A model generated the notes under the pieces. It was given only the letters and a program-made list of their open reading frames with translations, did not search any database and was not told the DNA's origin. A stretch of DNA of 64,000 nt, from positions 1 to 64,000 of the forward strand of contig NZ_BPKY01000007.1 in the NCBI RefSeq assembly GCF_019656055.1, written 5' to 3'. The number at the start of each line of letters is the position of its first letter. Position 1 is the stretch's first letter. Shown in pieces: positions 44,594 to 53,590 of this stretch. The position numbers and the translations under genes were made by a program. This stretch comes from Leuconostoc miyukkimchii (GTDB taxonomy: Bacteria > Bacillota > Bacilli > Lactobacillales > Lactobacillaceae).

Positions 44594-45811
44594 TTAGAAT
44601 AAACGTGCATTTGGTTTATTATAACCATATTCTTCCATCACGGTTTCTCTAAATGCTAACAATTCATCATTTTCAATAGCTGTACGCATGTCTTCCATAA
44701 ATTGTAACAAGAAACGTAAGTTATGTTGTGAGGCTAACTGTGCACCAAGTATTTCATTTGCATTAAACAAGTGATGTAAATAAGATCTCGTTAAGTTTTG
44801 AAATGGATTATATGCTGGATTATCAAACTGTGCTTGATTACCAAATTGATTTTCCCGAATTGGATTATTAGAATAATAACTCAAATCTGGATCTAATGGC
44901 GTAAAGTCATTTTTATACTTTGCATTTTTAATCACCACACGGCCACGACGTGTCATCAAAGTACCCTTTCGGGCAATTCGTGTTGGCAAAACAGAATCAA
45001 ACATGTCAATTCCTCGTATAACACCATCTATTAACGAATCTGGTGCCGCAACACCCATCAAGTATCGTGGCTTATTCTCTGGTAAAATTGGCATTGTGAA
45101 ATCTAAAACGCGATTCATTTCTAACTTAGATTCACCAACCGAAAGACCGCCAATAGCATATCCTGGCATATCCATGCCAACTAGTCCTTGGGCTGATTCA
45201 GTGCGCAAGGACTTGAATCCTGCACCTTGAACGATACCAAAGAGGCCCTGAGAATCCGGGTTTTTATGTGCTTTTTGTGCACGCTCAGCCCAGCGTAAAG
45301 AACGTTGCATTGAATCTTTGATGTAATCATAACTTTCAAAATAAGGAATCGCCTCATCCAATTGCATCATAACATCAGAGCCTAAGTTATTTTGTATGCG
45401 CATGGCCACTTCAGGTGATAAAAACATTTTATCGCCATTAACGTGATTTTGAAAAGTGACACCTTCTTCTTGTAACTTACGAGCATCTGATAATGAGAAA
45501 ACTTGAAATCCACCTGAATCTGTTAAAATAGCTTGATCCCAACCCATATATTGATGTAACCCACCAGCTTCAGCAATGAGTTCATCGCCTGGACGAACCC
45601 ATAAATGGTAAGTATTACTCAAAATAAATTGTGACCCAATTTCCTTTAATTCACGTGTACCGACACCTTTTACCGCGCCCTGCGTGCCTACAGGCATAAA
45701 CATGGGTGTTTCAAAAGTACCGTGTGGTGTATGAATACGACCACGACGTGCACCTGTATGTTTTTCAGTGTGGAGATGTTCGTACCACACTGCTGGTTTT
45801 TTATCTGCCAT
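44594..45811 (-). CDS. tgt: tRNA-guanine transglycosylase family protein without the zinc cysteines
   Basis: A 405-residue TIM-barrel enzyme that in the family exchanges G34 of tRNAs for preQ1. Catalytic parts are kept: [24 protein letters not shown] and [17 protein letters not shown] (nucleophile Asp). The C-x-C-x2-C zinc motif is lost: Leu310, Tyr312 and Asn315 stand at the Cys positions, followed by an insert of about 22 residues (316-337, [11 protein letters not shown]...) before [11 protein letters not shown]. The usual last ligand His survives in SQHNLRF. I start at 45811, where GAGG lies 5 bases before the ATG. yajC follows. Activity without zinc is an open question. Confidence 0.93.
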   Translation of the reverse strand: MADKKPAVWYEHLHTEKHTGARRGRIHTPHGTFETPMFMPVGTQGAVKGVGTRELKEIGSQFILSNTYHLWVRPGDELIAEAGGLHQYMGWDQAILTDSGGFQVFSLSDARKLQEEGVTFQNHVNGDKMFLSPEVAMRIQNNLGSDVMMQLDEAIPYFESYDYIKDSMQRSLRWAERAQKAHKNPDSQGLFGIVQGAGFKSLRTESAQGLVGMDMPGYAIGGLSVGESKLEMNRVLDFTMPILPENKPRYLMGVAAPDSLIDGVIRGIDMFDSVLPTRIARKGTLMTRRGRVVIKNAKYKNDFTPLDPDLSYYSNNPIRENQFGNQAQFDNPAYNPFQNLTRSYLHHLFNANEILGAQLASQHNLRFLLQFMEDMRTAIENDELLAFRETVMEEYGYNKPNARLF

Positions 45812-45946
45812 TTTATCCTCGTTCATCGCGTAATTTCAATCCATTCTATTCTACCAGTTTTTTCGCAACAAAAAAAGCTGATTCTTTTACTATTAGTCAA
45901 AAATGTCTGTTTTCCAAAATATTAGCGACTGGATTTTTTAATTTAT

Positions 45947-46558
45947 CTAAACACTAGTTTTTAACTGCGAGTTTTCTGACATACTCCAATAACTGTCACG
46001 CGTTACAATAAAAGAATCTATCATAGGTACTGCCATTTGATCACCAAGCAACTTTAAACGGTGACTAAACTGCACATCAGCATCTGATGGTTTTAAATTA
46101 CCACTAGGGTGATTATGAATAATCATAAATCCCAGTGCATTAGCTCGCAATACACGTTGGAAAATTTCACGTGGTGAAGCTTGTACATGCGTTAGACTAC
46201 CGACAAAAATCGTCTCCCATCCGATGACAATCAACTGAGCATCTAGTAAGGCAATACATAACTGCTCTTGAGGTAGATGTCCAAGTTGACGTTGCGCATA
46301 ATAGCCAATTTCCTCTGAAAATTTAGCATTTAATAACTTTGGTCGTGTAGCTGTTGCAACTCGCTTACCAATCTCTAAACCAATGAGTAATGCCTTGTTT
46401 TGTATGGGACTTTGTGCAATAAAATCTTCAGCAGCATCATGTGTCATCTCATTTAAATCATAGTCGTTTGGAAAATGACGTCGCAACGCTTTTAAAGCAT
46501 CTTCTTCATTTTGACCAAGTACAGTATAGAAACTTTTTATTTGTTCGTTTAAACTCAT
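45947..46558 (-). CDS. radC: RadC/YsxA-type JAB-domain protein
   Basis: A 203-residue protein with an N-terminal helix-hairpin-like region and a C-terminal JAB/MPN metalloprotease-like domain. The metal signature E-x-H-x-H-x10-D is recognisable in FMIIHNHPSGNLKPSDADVQFSHRL. The family was once linked to DNA repair, but its true role is unknown. Length is slightly short for RadC (about 225), with the N-terminal UPF0758 region abbreviated. AAGAGG precedes the ATG. It follows the MFS pump by 28 bases and lies before tgt. Confidence 0.88.
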   Translation of the reverse strand: MSLNEQIKSFYTVLGQNEEDALKALRRHFPNDYDLNEMTHDAAEDFIAQSPIQNKALLIGLEIGKRVATATRPKLLNAKFSEEIGYYAQRQLGHLPQEQLCIALLDAQLIVIGWETIFVGSLTHVQASPREIFQRVLRANALGFMIIHNHPSGNLKPSDADVQFSHRLKLLGDQMAVPMIDSFIVTRDSYWSMSENSQLKTSV

Positions 46559-46586
46559 TTTTCACCTCTTATGAGATGATACGTAA

Positions 46587-47987
46587 CTATTCTTTTTTAG
46601 TCACAATAGTTAACACACTAATGGAACAAATAGCCGCTATAATGATCAAAACCACATCTAGTTTAAATAGCCAAGATACACCCAGACGCGTTGTGGCAAC
46701 CAATTGCCCTGTTGACTCTGCATTTTTTTGGAAAATTGAGATAATACCAGCTGCTAATGCTATCCCAACAGCTGCTGAGTAGTTGTTAGTGGCTGTGAAA
46801 ATAGAATTTCCCGAACTATGATATTGAATGGGTACATGACTAACTGCATATGTCATATTGTTTCCAAACCAAAAACCTGCACCCAACTGCACTATCATGA
46901 AACTAAACAGCATACTGTAAAGACTTATTGGAATCAAAGCCATCATTGTCGTGCCACACATAATAAGTCCCACACCAATCAAAATCGGTATTCTGGCACC
47001 GTAACGATCATACAAACGACCAGATATAATTGCCATTGATGCGTAACCCAACGCACCAGGTAAAAGTGCAAGCCCTGCAATTTGTGACTCTTTAAACAAA
47101 ACCAGTTGTAGTGCCATAGGAATTGCATAGGCAAAGGTCAAATTAACAATTTGGATAACGAATGAAGCAGCTATACTTAATGAAAATATTTTAAATTTAA
47201 AAACATTTGTGTTTAACAATGGATTATTAATACGAGGTGCATATATCAAGTAACCAACAAAACCACTAAACATAATGATGATCAACGATAAACTCGTTAT
47301 ATTCGTGATACCATGTACACTAATACGCTCAATGGCAAAAATACCAGCTACAAAAAAAGTACTAAGTAACAACCAGCCTATAATATCTAGCTTTTCTTTA
47401 ACTAATGGTGATATTTGTTGAATAGTATACCAACCAAGGACTAATGAGGCGACTTGTACCGGTAGAACAACCCAAAAAACTGTATGCCAACCAAAATTTT
47501 GCGCCAAATACCCGCCAAATGCTGGACCAATAGCGGGTGCAAAAGAAACAATAAGCGATCCTATTCCCACCATCGTGCCACGTTTATTTTCCGGCACCTG
47601 CTCAAAAATAACATTATACATCAATGGCAGCCCAACGCCACCACCAATGCCTTGCAATAACCGACCAAACAAGGTCCATCCAAAATCACCACTCAAAGCG
47701 TTAATTAAAACACCAGTAATAGAAATCACAGTTGCAACAATGAATTGGCTTCTATTAGTGAAACGTTTTTTCAACCATGGCGATAGTATAACAACCATAC
47801 TTGTTAGCAGAATAACACCTGAAGTCAGCCATTGAACAGTACTTGATGTGATGTTGAATTCTGTCATTAACAGAGGAAAGCTGACATTCAAAGCTGTTTC
47901 TAGCATAATATCAGAAAATCCAAGCAACCCTATAGCTATTACGCTCAAAATCAAACGCGGTGAAAGTCTTTCGTCTACATGATTCAT
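46587..47987 (-). CDS. MFS drug-efflux type transporter (DHA2-like)
   Basis: A 466-residue major-facilitator protein with 14 probable helices, of the DHA2 (EmrB/LmrB) type. Motif A is seen in SPWLKKRFTNRSQ, motif C in GIGSLIVSFAPAIGPAFGGYLAQ, and LLQGIGGGVGLPLMYNVIF is the glycine-rich segment typical of DHA2. Relatives export drugs or bile-like compounds; the substrate is unknown. Its ATG overlaps the folC stop (ATGA), so it is co-translated with folC. No dedicated regulator is adjacent. Confidence 0.9.
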   Translation of the reverse strand: MNHVDERLSPRLILSVIAIGLLGFSDIMLETALNVSFPLLMTEFNITSSTVQWLTSGVILLTSMVVILSPWLKKRFTNRSQFIVATVISITGVLINALSGDFGWTLFGRLLQGIGGGVGLPLMYNVIFEQVPENKRGTMVGIGSLIVSFAPAIGPAFGGYLAQNFGWHTVFWVVLPVQVASLVLGWYTIQQISPLVKEKLDIIGWLLLSTFFVAGIFAIERISVHGITNITSLSLIIIMFSGFVGYLIYAPRINNPLLNTNVFKFKIFSLSIAASFVIQIVNLTFAYAIPMALQLVLFKESQIAGLALLPGALGYASMAIISGRLYDRYGARIPILIGVGLIMCGTTMMALIPISLYSMLFSFMIVQLGAGFWFGNNMTYAVSHVPIQYHSSGNSIFTATNNYSAAVGIALAAGIISIFQKNAESTGQLVATTRLGVSWLFKLDVVLIIIAAICSISVLTIVTKKE

Positions 47988-49165
47988 AACTTTTTTCTAA
48001 CCTCACTCACAAAATATAATGATCCAGTGAAAATCGTTATATCGGATCGACTTAGTTTATAGGCCTCCTGCCAACTTTTAGCAGTTGAAATACCATATTT
48101 TTTAGCAGTAGTTAGAACGTCTAAGCTATGTCGGCCATTGGGACCAGTAAAAGGCACTAAAACAATTTCAAAGTGATGATCTTTTAATATCTCATCAAAT
48201 TCCAAAGCAACATTTTTATCCATCAAACTACCAATAATTAACGTTTTTGTCTTGTCCTGATATTTATCCATACGTAACGATTCATATAGTTTCTTTAATC
48301 CTTGTGCATTATGTGCACCATCAATCATAACGTTTGGTTTAATAAATTCAAATCTTGCAAAAAGACGACTATCTTTTAAACCTTGTTCAATATTATTTTT
48401 TGTAATATGACTATTAAATGCTCGTACCGTAGCAACCGCTGTAGCAGTGTTTTGTATTTGATAATGACCAGGTAATCCTTGTTCAAATTCATTTATTTGT
48501 CCAGAGATTAAAGGCTTTGATGATCTTTTTGCAATAACTTGCCGTGCACTTTCAGGTAAGTCACCAATGACAACCGATGCGTTATCGTGAATAATGCCAG
48601 ATTTCTGTTGTGCAATTGCTTCAATAGTATTACCAAGTAATGCCTGATGATCTAAACCAACACTCGTAATCACTGCTACTTTAGTATTAGGTATCACATT
48701 AGTTGAATCTAACTGCCCGCCAATTCCAACTTCAATAACTGCAACATCAAGATTTTTCTGTGAAAAATAATTAAACATGACAGCTGTCAATACCTCAAAT
48801 TCGGTCGGAATATCTGGGATCAACTGTTCATCCACCTTTTCTAATACCTTAGCAACTTGTTGTACTGATAATAGTAAATCCGCTCCGGCAATTAACTCAT
48901 TGTTAATTTGTATACGTTCGCGAAAATCAATAATGTAAGGCGAAATAAATAGACCTGTCTTGTACTTTGCTACACGCAAAATATTACTTACCATAGTTGC
49001 CACGGAACCTTTGCCATTTGTTCCAGTTACATGTATCACCTGTGGTATTTTATTTTGCGGGTTGCCCAAATGTTCAAGTAATAGGTACATACGCGCCATT
49101 GACTCTTTTCGACCACCTTTTGGTCGTTCATGTATAAAATTAATGGCTTCTTCAACTGTTTTCAT
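47984..49165 (-). CDS. folC: Folylpolyglutamate synthase / dihydrofolate synthase
   Basis: A 393-residue Mur-ligase-family enzyme adding glutamate to folates. Motifs: VTGTNGKGSVATMVSNIL (P-loop), TGLFISPYIIDFRERIQIN, VIEVGIGGQLDSTNV and, in the C-terminal domain, MIDGAHNAQGL. Length is slightly short of the usual 420-430, mainly in loops. GGAGC precedes the ATG at 49165. It is followed by the MFS gene with a 4-base overlap. A terminator for cshA lies upstream, so folC needs its own promoter, which I cannot identify. Confidence 0.93.
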   Translation of the reverse strand: MKTVEEAINFIHERPKGGRKESMARMYLLLEHLGNPQNKIPQVIHVTGTNGKGSVATMVSNILRVAKYKTGLFISPYIIDFRERIQINNELIAGADLLLSVQQVAKVLEKVDEQLIPDIPTEFEVLTAVMFNYFSQKNLDVAVIEVGIGGQLDSTNVIPNTKVAVITSVGLDHQALLGNTIEAIAQQKSGIIHDNASVVIGDLPESARQVIAKRSSKPLISGQINEFEQGLPGHYQIQNTATAVATVRAFNSHITKNNIEQGLKDSRLFARFEFIKPNVMIDGAHNAQGLKKLYESLRMDKYQDKTKTLIIGSLMDKNVALEFDEILKDHHFEIVLVPFTGPNGRHSLDVLTTAKKYGISTAKSWQEAYKLSRSDITIFTGSLYFVSEVRKKL

Positions 49166-49194
49166 CTTTCAGCTCCACATTTTTATCATAAAAC

Positions 49195-49230
49195 AACGAA
49201 AAACCATCCAACAATTGTTTGGACGGTTTC
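49195..49230 (-). terminator. Terminator after cshA
   Basis: Minus strand AAACCGTCCA, 8-10 base loop, TGGATGGTTTTT (10-bp stem with one G-U), about 80 bases after the cshA stop. Confidence 0.75.
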
Positions 49231-49309
49231 ATCGTATATATTCAAAATATATTTTATTGACTACATCATTTTTAATCGCTAATATATAAAAATAAAAATC
49301 AATTAAAAC

Positions 49310-50926
49310 TTAATCTTTTTCGCGTACTGTAAATTCACGACGTTGACGTGGTGCACCACCATTGTTGGAATGACGTTCAGTTGAACGACCATCACGACGC
49401 TTATAATCACTAAAGCGACGTTCGCCATTAGAAGCGCCACCTTCACGTGCTTCACGGCGTTGACCACCATTATTACGTGAATCACCACCATTACTACGAC
49501 GTTCGCGGTTACCACGGTAACCACCGCCACCATTACCACCACGACGACGATCACCACCTCGGCCACCACCGTTACGTGATGAACCGCCACTACCGCCACG
49601 ACGTCTTGGTAACGGACGTTCACGTGTAATTTCAACTGGTGTATTTTGCTTTTCTAAGTCAGCAACAGAAGACAACAACGCTGCAGCCAACTGTTCAGAT
49701 GAGTATTGTGATGTTAACTTATCAACTTCTGATTGAATTTCATTGACATTAACTGCATTAACAATTTTATTAACTTCACCTGTTGCATTCTTAATCTTAC
49801 CTACTCGTGCATCTTGCAATGAAGCAGGTTCAAGAGCTGTCATACGTTTCTTAGTCAAATCTTCAACAGCACGTAGGTAATCCATTTCATTTGGTGAAAC
49901 AAATGTAACCGATACACCTTCCGCACCAGCACGACCAGTACGGCCAATACGATGTACATAAGATTCAGGATCTTGTGGAATATCGAAGTTATAGACATGT
50001 GAAACATCCTTAACATCTAACCCACGTGCAGCAACATCAGTTGCCACCAGAATATTAATTTCATGTGACTTGAATTGTGCCAAAACACGCGAACGCATTT
50101 GCTGTGTCAAATCACCGTGTAAACCAGCAGCGTGGTATCCACGTGCCTCTAGACCACGTGCTAATTCTTCAACACGACGTTTTGTACGCCCAAAAACAAT
50201 TGCCAATTTTGGTGCTTGAACATCAAAGATGCGTGTCATTGTATCAAACTTTTCGTTTTCACGCATACGAACAAAGTATTGATCAACCAAGTCAGTAGTT
50301 AATTCTTTGGCTTCAATTTGCACATGTTCAGGATTAGTCATGAACTTAACCCCAATGCGCTTAATTGCTGGTGGCATTGTTGCTGAGAATAGTAATGTTT
50401 GACGGTCAGCCGGTGTGTTTTTGATGATTGATTCAATGTCTTCTAGGAATCCCATGTTCAACATTTCATCAGCTTCATCAAGTACAAGTGTTTTAACATG
50501 TTCAATCTTAACAGTTTTACGGTTAATATGATCAAGCAATCGTCCTGGTGTACCTACTAAAATTTGTGGGTGTGACTTTAAGTTTTGAATTTGACGACGA
50601 ATATCTGCACCACCAAAGACAACTTGCACGTCAACATGCTTATCATGTCCCAACTTTTTTAGTTCATCAGCTGTTTGAATAGCTAGTTCACGTGTTGGTG
50701 ATACGATTAATGCTTGAATATTTTTATTTTCTAAATCAATATGTTCTAAAATTGGTAATCCAAAAGCAGCTGTCTTACCAGTTCCCGTTTGTGCTTGACC
50801 AATAACGTCTCTACCTGACAATGTCAACGGAATCGTTTTTTCTTGTATTGGTGTTGCTTCTACATAACCGTGTGTTGTGATTGCATCTAAAATATCTTGT
50901 GACAAACCTAATTCACTAAACTTCAA
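49310..50926 (-). CDS. cshA: DEAD-box RNA helicase CshA
   Basis: A 538-residue cold-shock type RNA helicase of the degradosome. Motifs in order: Q-motif GYVEATPIQEKTIP, AQTGTGKTAAFGLP, PTRELAIQ, VLDEADEML, LLFSATMPP, ATDVAARGLDV and HRIGRTGRAG. From about residue 435 the protein is a low-complexity Arg/Gly-rich tail (RRRGGSGGSSRNGGGRGGD and RGG/Gly-rich repeats) that binds RNA. It starts with TTG at 50926, with GAGGAG upstream. Its repetitive tail yields long antisense frames that are not genes. Terminator at 49195-49230. Confidence 0.94.
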   Translation of the reverse strand: MKFSELGLSQDILDAITTHGYVEATPIQEKTIPLTLSGRDVIGQAQTGTGKTAAFGLPILEHIDLENKNIQALIVSPTRELAIQTADELKKLGHDKHVDVQVVFGGADIRRQIQNLKSHPQILVGTPGRLLDHINRKTVKIEHVKTLVLDEADEMLNMGFLEDIESIIKNTPADRQTLLFSATMPPAIKRIGVKFMTNPEHVQIEAKELTTDLVDQYFVRMRENEKFDTMTRIFDVQAPKLAIVFGRTKRRVEELARGLEARGYHAAGLHGDLTQQMRSRVLAQFKSHEINILVATDVAARGLDVKDVSHVYNFDIPQDPESYVHRIGRTGRAGAEGVSVTFVSPNEMDYLRAVEDLTKKRMTALEPASLQDARVGKIKNATGEVNKIVNAVNVNEIQSEVDKLTSQYSSEQLAAALLSSVADLEKQNTPVEITRERPLPRRRGGSGGSSRNGGGRGGDRRRGGNGGGGYRGNRERRSNGGDSRNNGGQRREAREGGASNGERRFSDYKRRDGRSTERHSNNGGAPRQRREFTVREKD

Positions 50927-50965
50927 AATTTTTCTCCTCTACGCTCATTGGCGCGTTAGCGACTA

Positions 50966-52126
50966 CTATTTTATATTCTTAATCGCTGTCATTTGTGTAA
51001 ACAGTTTCTTAGCTAGCACTTGCCAACTTTCCCCTGTCGTATGTTCATTACTCAACAGAATCACTGCATCTTGACCATTTCTAGTCATGATTACTGTTGA
51101 CTCAAATCCCAAAATTATACCATGTCCATAGTTGTAATCATCGTAATGATACAAACCACTCGCATAATGGTTCCCTTGTGCTGGTTGCCATAAGGCAATT
51201 AGTTCCTTATCATTTAGAATTTTATGATCAATTAGCATCTTGTAATAGCGGTACAACTCGCCTGTAGACATTGCCATATTGCCAGTTCCTGTTTCAACAG
51301 CGTAAGCTACTGGATTGTTCCCTGCCATTTGACTATAATCAGTTTTTTTATAACCGATTGTCCGATGTTGTTCGTTCATAAAATTGTTATAATTTGAAAT
51401 ATTTAAATGGTATTTTTGATTGAAAGTTTCATAAAACAGTTGGGAATATGTTTTATGCGTCACTTGCATTAAAATGCCCGCAAGTAATCGATAATTAATC
51501 GGTTGATACGACCACTTTTTAGTGCCAATTATAGTCGTATGGTTTGCATCAAATAATACATTTTCGGCTTCATTTGTGAATGTTTTAGCCTCTATTGTTT
51601 GTTTTAAACCACTCATCATTGTGAGCATTTCTTTAATCGTTACTTTATTTGCATCGGGAACATTTGGGTAATATCGACTCAATAATGTATCAAGAGATAA
51701 CTTTCCTGCATGAACCTGTTGCATAATTAACGTTGCCGTAAAACTTTTTTGAAGTGATGCGATTTGATACAGTGATTGCACATCATTCAATTGATTCTGT
51801 GATCTGTCAGCATAACCAAAACCTTTTTGTAAAATAATATGATTACGATGAACCACCAAAGCGGTTCCAATAAAACCAGCATCAGTTAGTTGTTTATTGA
51901 AATTAACTGACAATTCATTATTTTTCAAGAAAACTTGCCGTTCTAAATTATGCGAAGCATCATTAGAAACTGGTTGATTAACTTTTTTTACTGTTTTCGT
52001 TTTGCTTACCAGATGTTGTTTAATCAAATATTCACTGCAACCCCATACGACAATGATAAGCAACGTCACTACAAATAAACGTCTCAACAGTTGATTTTTA
52101 ATATGCTTATGCTGTATACGCTTCAT
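50966..52126 (-). CDS. Serine hydrolase, beta-lactamase/PBP-like
   Basis: A 386-residue class C beta-lactamase-fold protein (PF00144 type). The N-terminus is basic then has one membrane helix (RRLFVVTLLIIVVWGCSEYLI, about 15-37), so the rest is extracellular. The active-site Ser and Lys are in QIASLQKSFTATL, the Tyr motif in YQPINYRLLAGIL, and the third motif region in GHGIILGF. It could be a D,D-carboxypeptidase, an esterase or an amidase; nothing indicates antibiotic resistance. A run GGGGGG forms the Shine-Dalgarno before the ATG. It follows murF closely (24 bases), consistent with a cell-wall role. Confidence 0.85.
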   Translation of the reverse strand: MKRIQHKHIKNQLLRRLFVVTLLIIVVWGCSEYLIKQHLVSKTKTVKKVNQPVSNDASHNLERQVFLKNNELSVNFNKQLTDAGFIGTALVVHRNHIILQKGFGYADRSQNQLNDVQSLYQIASLQKSFTATLIMQQVHAGKLSLDTLLSRYYPNVPDANKVTIKEMLTMMSGLKQTIEAKTFTNEAENVLFDANHTTIIGTKKWSYQPINYRLLAGILMQVTHKTYSQLFYETFNQKYHLNISNYNNFMNEQHRTIGYKKTDYSQMAGNNPVAYAVETGTGNMAMSTGELYRYYKMLIDHKILNDKELIALWQPAQGNHYASGLYHYDDYNYGHGIILGFESTVIMTRNGQDAVILLSNEHTTGESWQVLAKKLFTQMTAIKNIK

Positions 52127-52150
52127 TTTGTACCCCCCGATACAAAAAGA

Positions 52151-53476
52151 TTATGCCATTAATGCGTTGACAACGTTTTCGAGATGGATGCCATGACTTC
52201 CTTTTAATAAAATCACGTCTCCCGCCTCACCCAGCGTTTCTAAATCTGCAGTTAGTTCGTCTAACTGTTCTGTCTCATATTGATGCAAGTCAACAGAATC
52301 TTTATGTACCCGTATTAGTGGTGCCATGTTTTTATTAAACAATTGTCCAACTAAATAAACTCCATCAACATTGGCATCTAATACCTTTTGTCCCAAACTG
52401 GCATGCAAATCATTTGCTTGTTCACCCAATTCTAACATATCACCCAACACAACATATTTATGTGGCGCTGCTATTGTTTTCAATGTCGCTAAAACTGCTG
52501 CCACTGCCGTCGGATTTGAGTTGTACACATCACTAATCAAAATCACACCACGGGCAGTAACGAGCCTTTCTGTGCGGTTTTTAGTCAAATCAAAAGTTTG
52601 TAGCGCCTTTTCGGCTTTTTTTAAGTCAATATGTAATAAGATACCCGCTGAAATCGCTGCGAGCGCATTCATAATATTATACATGCCAATCAAAGGAATT
52701 GCAAATTGAGTATTCTTATAACTAAATGTTGTATACGTTTCAAACGATTTTATATCTTGAACACCTTGACCAAATAATAACACTCTTTTTGTGATTTCTG
52801 CTGCCGTTAATAGTGGCTCATCAAACGGAATAACTAACGCACCATCAGCTTTTAAACCACTAGCTATCTCTAATTTTGCTTGTGCAATATTAGCTCGTGT
52901 TTTAAAAAATTCAATGTGTGCCTCACCAATCATGGTAATAATTGCAATATCTGGCTTAACTAATTGAGATAACAGTGTTAATTGACCAGGTCGATCCATT
53001 CCTAACTCAACCACCAATACTTCAGTGTCTTCTGGCATTGTTAGTAAAGTCAGAGGCACACCAATTTCATTATTAAAATTTTCTGGAGTCTTAAACGTAT
53101 TGAACTCTGCTGACATGATTGCCGCTGTCATATCTTTGGTCGTTGTTTTCCCATTTGATCCAGTAATGGCAATAACTTTAGGATTGATTTGATTACGTCG
53201 ATAGTGCCCCAATTGTTGAAAAGCTGCCAATGTATCATCAACTATAATTGCTGGTATATCATGGCTAATGGTATGTTTCTTATCAACAAGGACTGCTACT
53301 GCGCCATTTTCTAAGGCATTTTGAATATAACGGTGTCCATCATTATCTGCAACAAGTGCGACAAATAAATCACCTATAACGACATCTCGTGAATTAAACG
53401 CTACCCCTGTGACCGTGGCATTTCCTTGCGTTGACGCATTTAAAATTTTACCAATTTCTGTAATAGAATACTTCAT
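52151..53476 (-). CDS. murF: UDP-MurNAc-tripeptide D-Ala-D-Ala/D-Lac ligase
   Basis: A 441-residue Mur ligase adding the terminal dipeptide or depsipeptide to the peptidoglycan precursor. Motifs: AITGSNGKTTTKDM, ENFNNEIGVPLTLL, VVELGMDRPGQL and ISDVYNSNPTAV. I start at the ATG at 53476 (MKYSITEIGKILNA), with GGAG upstream; an open frame runs 18 codons further back but those residues are unlike the family. If the organism is Leuconostoc, the added unit should be D-Ala-D-Lac, the basis of its vancomycin resistance; the ligase gene ddl is not in this window. Confidence 0.94.
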   Translation of the reverse strand: MKYSITEIGKILNASTQGNATVTGVAFNSRDVVIGDLFVALVADNDGHRYIQNALENGAVAVLVDKKHTISHDIPAIIVDDTLAAFQQLGHYRRNQINPKVIAITGSNGKTTTKDMTAAIMSAEFNTFKTPENFNNEIGVPLTLLTMPEDTEVLVVELGMDRPGQLTLLSQLVKPDIAIITMIGEAHIEFFKTRANIAQAKLEIASGLKADGALVIPFDEPLLTAAEITKRVLLFGQGVQDIKSFETYTTFSYKNTQFAIPLIGMYNIMNALAAISAGILLHIDLKKAEKALQTFDLTKNRTERLVTARGVILISDVYNSNPTAVAAVLATLKTIAAPHKYVVLGDMLELGEQANDLHASLGQKVLDANVDGVYLVGQLFNKNMAPLIRVHKDSVDLHQYETEQLDELTADLETLGEAGDVILLKGSHGIHLENVVNALMA

Positions 53477-53590
53477 CTGTTCTCCAAAATAAAAACACCG
53501 CATTTTTTTCAATTGTTGTCGTAAAATCATATCAATTATTAAATAGACACAATTGATATGATTGAGGCGGTTAGCATTAATTCAATTATA

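Noticed and set aside
49303-49635. A 110-residue Val/Met-rich frame in the cshA tail
   Set aside because: It is the alternative frame of the RGG-repeat coding sequence, with biased low-complexity residues and no ribosome site.
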